DNA of 64,000 nucleotides from NCBI RefSeq assembly GCF_023155095.1, contig NZ_JAKNDA010000005.1, forward strand, positions 62,001-126,000, read 5' to 3'. Both the position numbers and the translations under genes were made by a program. Shown piece by piece: positions 60,146 through 64,000 of the stretch (within the stretch, counting starts at the first letter, position 1; the number at the start of each line of letters is the position of its first letter). The notes under the pieces were generated by a model, which searched no databases, had not been told where the DNA came from, and saw only the letters and a list, made by a program, of their open reading frames with translations. The DNA is from Idiomarina aminovorans (lineage in GTDB: Bacteria > Pseudomonadota > Gammaproteobacteria > Enterobacterales > Alteromonadaceae).

Positions 60146-60784
60146 TCAATCGTTGGCGTAGCCCTGTGAGCCTAACACCTCACCATCCAGAGTAACCCGG
60201 GCGCCTTGCAATTTAAGGCGCTCCTGACAGAACCAGTTAATCACCATAGGGTAAATACGATGCTCTTGTTCGTGCACGCGGGCCTGCACATCTTCTACGG
60301 TGTCGCCGTCAAAAATAGGCACTTTGGCCTGCAATGCGACAGGGCCGCCATCCAATTCTTCCGTCACAAAATGTACGCTGACGCCATGTTCTGTGTCACC
60401 TGCGTCGAGTGCGCGCTGATGTGTATTCACACCTTTATACTTTGGCAGCAAAGACGGGTGAATATTAAACATACGGCCTTCATAGTGGCGTGTAAGCTCG
60501 CCGGTCAGAATGCGCATAAAGCCGGCCAGAACCACTAAGTCAGGCTGATAACTGTCAATCAGCGACTTCAACTTGGTGTCGTAAGCTTCACGCGAGTCAA
60601 ACTCTTTGTGACTCAGCACTTCGGTATCAATGCCTTTAGCGGCTGCTTTCTCTAAGCCTTTAGCCGAAGCCTTGTTAGAAATGACCGCAACTACTTTACC
60701 GGCTACTTTACCATCTTCGCAGGCCTGTTGAATGGCCTGCATATTACTGCCGGTGCCTGAAATTAGTACAACAATACGTTTCAT
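60146..60784 (-). CDS. purN: Phosphoribosylglycinamide formyltransferase PurN
   Basis: A 212-residue GAR transformylase: VVLISGTGSNMQAIQQACED (phosphate loop), LAGFMRILTGELTRHYEGR, and the catalytic Asn-His-Asp set in MFNIHPSLLPKYKG and HFVTEELDGGPV. It transfers a formyl group from 10-formyl-THF in step three of purine synthesis. Its start overlaps the purM stop (TAATG). Confidence 0.96.
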   Translation of the reverse strand: MKRIVVLISGTGSNMQAIQQACEDGKVAGKVVAVISNKASAKGLEKAAAKGIDTEVLSHKEFDSREAYDTKLKSLIDSYQPDLVVLAGFMRILTGELTRHYEGRMFNIHPSLLPKYKGVNTHQRALDAGDTEHGVSVHFVTEELDGGPVALQAKVPIFDGDTVEDVQARVHEQEHRIYPMVINWFCQERLKLQGARVTLDGEVLGSQGYAND

Positions 60785-61839
60785 TAGTGAGTCTCGTCGG
60801 CCAGAATGTCGACTTGCTCTTCACCTTCAGCGGCGTTAGCTATGCGGCCAATTTTCCAGGCGTTTTCACCGGTGTCTGTCAGAATTTTAATGACTTTATC
60901 CGCTTGCTCGTTAGGGACAGCAAGCACCATACCCACGCCGCAGTTAAAGGTTCGGTACATTTCTTTCATGCTGACGTTACCGTTTTCTTTTAACCAGTCA
61001 AAAATTACCGGCCAGTCCCAGCTATTGCCGTCGATAACCGCTTTGCTGCCTTTGGGCAGAACGCGTGGAATGTTTTCCCAGAAGCCACCACCGGTAATAT
61101 GCGACAGCGCATGCACAGGAACGTGTTTAATCAGCTCAAGCACTGACTTCACATAAATGCGGGTAGGCTCTAATAAGTGATCAGCTAAGGTTTTACCTTG
61201 AAGATGAGACTCTAAGTCGGCACCGCTCACTTCAATAATTTTACGGATAAGCGAGTAACCGTTTGAGTGAGGGCCGCTGGAAGCCAGAGCAATCAGAGCA
61301 TCGCCGTCGGCGACTTTGGTGCCGTCAATAATTTCAGACTTCTCAACAACACCGGTACAAAAACCGGCTAAGTCGTAATCGCCAGCTTCGTACATGCCCG
61401 GCATTTCTGCGGTTTCACCACCAATAAGTGCACAACCGGATTGCTCACAGCCGTCACCGATACCGGCGACAACATCGGCCGCTACGTCAATGTCCAGTTT
61501 GCCTGTGGCGTAATAGTCTAGGAAGAACAGAGGTTCAGCGCCTTGCACAATAAGGTCGTTAACGCACATAGCTACCAAGTCGATACCCACACCGCGATGG
61601 CGTTTAAGGTCGATGGCTAAGCGCAGCTTAGTGCCAACACCGTCAGTACCGGATACCAGAACCGGTTGTTTATAACCCGCCGGAATTTCACACAGAGCAC
61701 CAAAGCCACCAATGTTACCCATGACTTCGGGGCGGTGCGTGCGTTTGGTAACACCTTTAATACGTTCAACCAATGCATTACCAGCGTCAATATCGACGCC
61801 CGCGTCTTTGTAGCTTAAAGAAGGTTTTTTATCGCTCAC
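60784..61839 (-). CDS. purM: Phosphoribosylformylglycinamidine cyclo-ligase PurM
   Basis: A 351-residue AIR synthetase, close to E. coli PurM (345) along its length: [67 protein letters not shown] and [13 protein letters not shown]. It closes the imidazole ring in purine synthesis. I chose the GTG at 61839 ([13 protein letters not shown]) with GGGAAT upstream; an in-frame start 14 codons earlier adds residues not seen in the family. purM-purN is the usual operon order. Confidence 0.96.
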   Translation of the reverse strand: MSDKKPSLSYKDAGVDIDAGNALVERIKGVTKRTHRPEVMGNIGGFGALCEIPAGYKQPVLVSGTDGVGTKLRLAIDLKRHRGVGIDLVAMCVNDLIVQGAEPLFFLDYYATGKLDIDVAADVVAGIGDGCEQSGCALIGGETAEMPGMYEAGDYDLAGFCTGVVEKSEIIDGTKVADGDALIALASSGPHSNGYSLIRKIIEVSGADLESHLQGKTLADHLLEPTRIYVKSVLELIKHVPVHALSHITGGGFWENIPRVLPKGSKAVIDGNSWDWPVIFDWLKENGNVSMKEMYRTFNCGVGMVLAVPNEQADKVIKILTDTGENAWKIGRIANAAEGEEQVDILADETH

Positions 61840-62029
61840 AGAATATTCCCGACTGGCAAAATTTGCGCGCAAGTTTAACACGGTTCGTGGTACAAAAGGT
61901 AGACTGCAGCCAGAGGTTATTCCCTCAGGAGGTGCATTTCATTTAGCGAAAAAGTGAACAATTGCCCTTGAATTCTGCGTAAAAATGCTCAAGGTCGTAT
62001 AACAATACCAAGTGACAAAGGAATTCCGT

Positions 62030-63148
62030 ATGAGTTCAGCATTTGATGATTTTGAATTAAAAGGCCATAAACTGAAAAACCGTTTTGCTGTTGCCCCAAT
62101 GACGCGAACCAGCGCCGATAAAAAAGGCAAGCCAACCGAGTTAATGGGTGAGTATTACGAACGTTTTGCGAAAGGTGGCTGGAGCATGATCATCAGCGAA
62201 GGGGTTTATACCGACGGGCAGGCAAGCCAGGGTTATGAAAATCAGCCCGGTATAGTCGATGCGCCGCAAACCGATGCCTGGAAAGAAATTGTTGAGCGAG
62301 TACACAAGCATGACTGTAAGTTTATTGCGCAGTTGATGCACGCGGGGGCTCAGTTTCAGCATAATGAATACACTGAAATACCAATTGGTCCCAGCGAAAT
62401 TAAGCCCAAGGGAAAGCCGCTAGATTTGTACGGTAAAACCGACGGTTGGGCTGAAGTAAAGGCTATGGATGAAACCGACTTTGATGCGGTTATGAACGGT
62501 TTTGTTGGTGCTGTGAACCGTGCGAAAGAAGCTGGTTTTGACGGCGTAGAACTGCACGCCGCGAACGGTTATTTACTGAATGAATTCTTAAGTGACTACT
62601 TTAACCAACGTCCTGACGAGTGGGGCGGCGGTATGGCAAAACGCATGCATTTTCTGGAACTGGTGGTTAAAGCTGCGAAATCGGCTGCCGGTAAGGACTT
62701 TATTGTTGGCGTTCGTTTAAGCCAAATTACGGTAACTGACCCTGATTATCAGTGGCCGGAGGGTGAAGACGCCATGATAAAACTGGTTAAGGCGATGAAA
62801 AAAGCGGGTGTGGACTACATTCACACAACCGACACCGACGTAATGCGTAAACCATTTAAAGGCGGCAGCAATAAAACACTGGGGGATATTGTACAAGAAT
62901 TCACAGATGTTCCGTTGATTGTGAATGGTAGTATTAACGAACAGAATTACGAACACGTAGCCGGGCATTACCCGAATGCTTTACTGGCAATGGCGAAAAC
63001 GGCATTGGCAAATCCTGACTTCCCGGTTCGTATCAAGTCATTTGATGAAATCCGCCAGCTGGACTTTTCTATGCTGCAACCCGTGGCGACACTTGAGAAC
63101 GAGTGGAAGTGGCGCGATGAGCATGATGCCCATATTGAAATTGAGTAA
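62030..63148 (+). CDS. Old Yellow Enzyme family NADH:flavin oxidoreductase
   Basis: A 372-residue FMN-dependent TIM-barrel ene-reductase. FAVAPMTRTSADKKG, IAQLMHAGAQ, AANGYLLNEFLSDYFNQRPD and a later VNGSINEQ-LANP type segment (ALANPDFPVRI) are family signatures. The Asn-Gly after His in LHAANGYLLNEF fits OYE. AAGGAATT precedes the ATG at 62030; an ATG six codons upstream is less likely. It reduces activated C=C or nitro groups; the physiological substrate is unknown. It is divergent from purM. Confidence 0.88.
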   Translation: MSSAFDDFELKGHKLKNRFAVAPMTRTSADKKGKPTELMGEYYERFAKGGWSMIISEGVYTDGQASQGYENQPGIVDAPQTDAWKEIVERVHKHDCKFIAQLMHAGAQFQHNEYTEIPIGPSEIKPKGKPLDLYGKTDGWAEVKAMDETDFDAVMNGFVGAVNRAKEAGFDGVELHAANGYLLNEFLSDYFNQRPDEWGGGMAKRMHFLELVVKAAKSAAGKDFIVGVRLSQITVTDPDYQWPEGEDAMIKLVKAMKKAGVDYIHTTDTDVMRKPFKGGSNKTLGDIVQEFTDVPLIVNGSINEQNYEHVAGHYPNALLAMAKTALANPDFPVRIKSFDEIRQLDFSMLQPVATLENEWKWRDEHDAHIEIE

Positions 63149-63183
63149 GTTTAGATAAGCGTAGCAAGCAGGAGGTTTCTGCT

Positions 63184-63837
63184 ATGAAAAAAGTAGCGGT
63201 TGTATTATCCGGCTCTGGTGTTTTTGACGGAGCCGAAGTTAACGAAACAGTATTAACGCTGTTACATCTGGCAAAACAAGGCGTTAGTTATGAGTGCTTT
63301 GCGCCGGATATAGAACAAATGCACACTATAAATCACTTGAAAGGTGAGGAAAGTGGTGACAAGCGCAATGTGCTGGAAGAAGCGGCTCGTATTACCCGCG
63401 GTGATGTAAAACCTTTAACCGACCTGGATGCTGCAGAGTTTGACGCACTGATTCTGCCGGGTGGCTTTGGCGTGGCTAAAAACTTCTGTGACTTTGCTGT
63501 CAAAGGCGCCAATATGACGGTCAACGAGCAGGTATTGAAAGTAGGTAAAGCTTTTGTCGACGCTAAGAAACCGGCTGGCTACCTGTGTATCTCCCCGGTA
63601 TTATTGCCGCATATTTACGGCGAAGGCGTTAAAGTGACTATTGGTACCGACGGTGAAGTGGCCGGTGCCATTAACAAAATGGGTGGTGAGCACGTAAACT
63701 GCGGTGTACGTGACATTGTGGTTGATGATAAACATAAGTTAGTCACCACGCCTGCTTATATGTTGGCTGAAAATTTACCGGATGCGGAACAAGGCATTCG
63801 CAAATTAGTTGAAAAAGTTTTGTATATGGCGGCGTAA
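63184..63837 (+). CDS. elbB: Glyoxalase ElbB (DJ-1/PfpI superfamily)
   Basis: A 217-residue protein, the length of E. coli ElbB, and alike throughout: FDGAEVNETVLTLLHLAK, NVLEEAARITRGDVKPL, ALILPGGFGVAKNFCDFA, the nucleophile elbow YLCISPVLLP with its Cys, and IVVDDKHKLVTTPAYMLAEN. E. coli has LSGCG near the start where this protein has LSGSG. The family has glyoxalase-like activity and an old link to isoprenoid metabolism. AGGAGG precedes the start. It lies 35 bp after the OYE gene. Confidence 0.92.
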   Translation: MKKVAVVLSGSGVFDGAEVNETVLTLLHLAKQGVSYECFAPDIEQMHTINHLKGEESGDKRNVLEEAARITRGDVKPLTDLDAAEFDALILPGGFGVAKNFCDFAVKGANMTVNEQVLKVGKAFVDAKKPAGYLCISPVLLPHIYGEGVKVTIGTDGEVAGAINKMGGEHVNCGVRDIVVDDKHKLVTTPAYMLAENLPDAEQGIRKLVEKVLYMAA

Positions 63838-63862
63838 CATTTAACGTAAAGCCGAATAAATA

Positions 63863-63898
63863 ACCGCTTGAGTGCGGGACTTATAGCACTTAAGCGGT
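63863..63898 (+). terminator. Hairpin between elbB and tmRNA, possible terminator
   Basis: A 13-bp stem with one wobble pair (ACCGCTTGAGTGC / GCACTTAAGCGGT) and a 10-nt loop, 25 bp after the elbB stop. No good U-tract follows, so termination may be weak or factor-assisted. Confidence 0.5.
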
Positions 63899-63906
63899 GT
63901 CTGAGT

Positions 63907-63912
63907 TATAAT
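63907..63912 (+). promoter_or_regulatory. -10 box of the likely tmRNA promoter
   Basis: A perfect TATAAT lies 28 bp before the mature tmRNA 5' end, leaving a leader for RNase P to remove. No good -35 is visible 16-18 bp upstream because the elbB hairpin lies there. Confidence 0.45.
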
Positions 63913-63940
63913 ATAAAGCATTACGTAAGTAATAACCTTT

Positions 63941-64000
63941 GGGGCTGATCTGGATTCGACGGGATACACGAAACCCAAGGTGCATGCCGAGGTGAGGCAG
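63941..64000 (+). ncRNA. ssrA: tmRNA (ssrA), 3' part outside the window
   Basis: The last 60 nt begin GGGGCTGATCTGGATTCGAC and continue GGGATACACGAAACCCAAGG and TGCATGCCGAGG, the 5' acceptor and D-like arm of one-piece tmRNA, nearly as in E. coli. The tag reading frame and the 3' end lie beyond the window. It rescues stalled ribosomes by trans-translation. Confidence 0.95.

Noticed and set aside
61860-61885. A possible PurR box before purM
   Set aside because: The GCGCGCAAGTTT stretch does not form a convincing ACGCAAACGTTTGCGT-type palindrome.
61970-62000. Inverted repeat CCTTGA-N17-TCAAGG before the OYE gene as an operator
   Set aside because: The arms are short and the spacer long; a match this good is expected by chance.

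Overview
This window is a stretch of conserved chromosome from a gammaproteobacterium, most likely of the order Alteromonadales and close to Idiomarina. The grounds are the close likeness of CysB, ZipA, PurM, FadE, DnaE and MltD to gammaproteobacterial proteins, the presence of a TIGR03503-type protein beside dnaQ, an SMC (not MukB) condensin gene beside zipA-ligA, and a branched-chain 2-oxoacid dehydrogenase operon typical of marine amino-acid users. The genus is an inference from general resemblance, not from a database search. Coding density is very high, with many 1-4 bp overlaps. I see no phage, integron, CRISPR array or complete insertion sequence.

Layout. 1-3.1 kb: the 3' part of a SpoIIE-type phosphatase/ATPase regulator facing a minus-strand run of histidine kinase, membrane protein and yciH. 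3.2-7.6 kb: cysB, sdaA, nudL and pabB. 7.8-11.4 kb: class I fumarase, rmuC, cysZ. 11.6-18.0 kb: smc, zipA, ligA (chromosome segregation, division, ligation). 18.0-24.7 kb: mltD with a small periplasmic protein, then the gloB / methyltransferase / rhodanese / rnhA / dnaQ / TIGR03503 neighbourhood. 24.8-25.1 kb: two identical tRNA-Asp genes behind a near-consensus promoter. 25.3-28.1 kb: a lipoprotein Dcp-type peptidase, then a decayed ndh (NADH dehydrogenase II). 28.2-34.9 kb: dnaE, accA, tilS and a convergent diguanylate cyclase. 35.0-41.5 kb: a Kef-type antiporter and an RND efflux pair. 41.7-43.4 kb: DUF599 protein and astE. 43.6-47.4 kb: the BCKDH E1alpha-E1beta-E2 operon with a candidate LiuR-like operator. 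47.4-47.9 kb: a 24-bp perfect inverted repeat around a double-hairpin core, then a decayed DMT-family transporter. 48-56.7 kb: DUF3293 and VOC proteins, two AbgT-family transporters flanking rnhB, a 2-oxoglutarate/Fe(II) oxygenase, a NadN-like nucleotidase lipoprotein and a Bcr/CflA exporter. 56.8-64 kb: fadE, a DUF3108 protein, purM-purN, an Old Yellow Enzyme, elbB and the first 60 nt of tmRNA.

How the genes work together. Three replication/repair groups (rnhA-dnaQ, dnaE, ligA) and smc/zipA are housekeeping. BCKDH E1/E2, FadE, SdaA, AstE and Dcp fit a metabolism based on peptides and amino acids, feeding acyl-CoAs and TCA intermediates (fumarase). The 48-55 kb block has the most accessory look: two AbgT carriers, a Bcr-type exporter and an oxygenase/nucleotidase pair in one run.

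No clear new multi-gene system is visible. The best leads are two previously unlisted pseudogenes (ndh and DMT), the inverted-repeat element beside the BCKDH operon, altered ATP-binding motifs in TilS, and the oxygenase-NadN-Bcr gene run.
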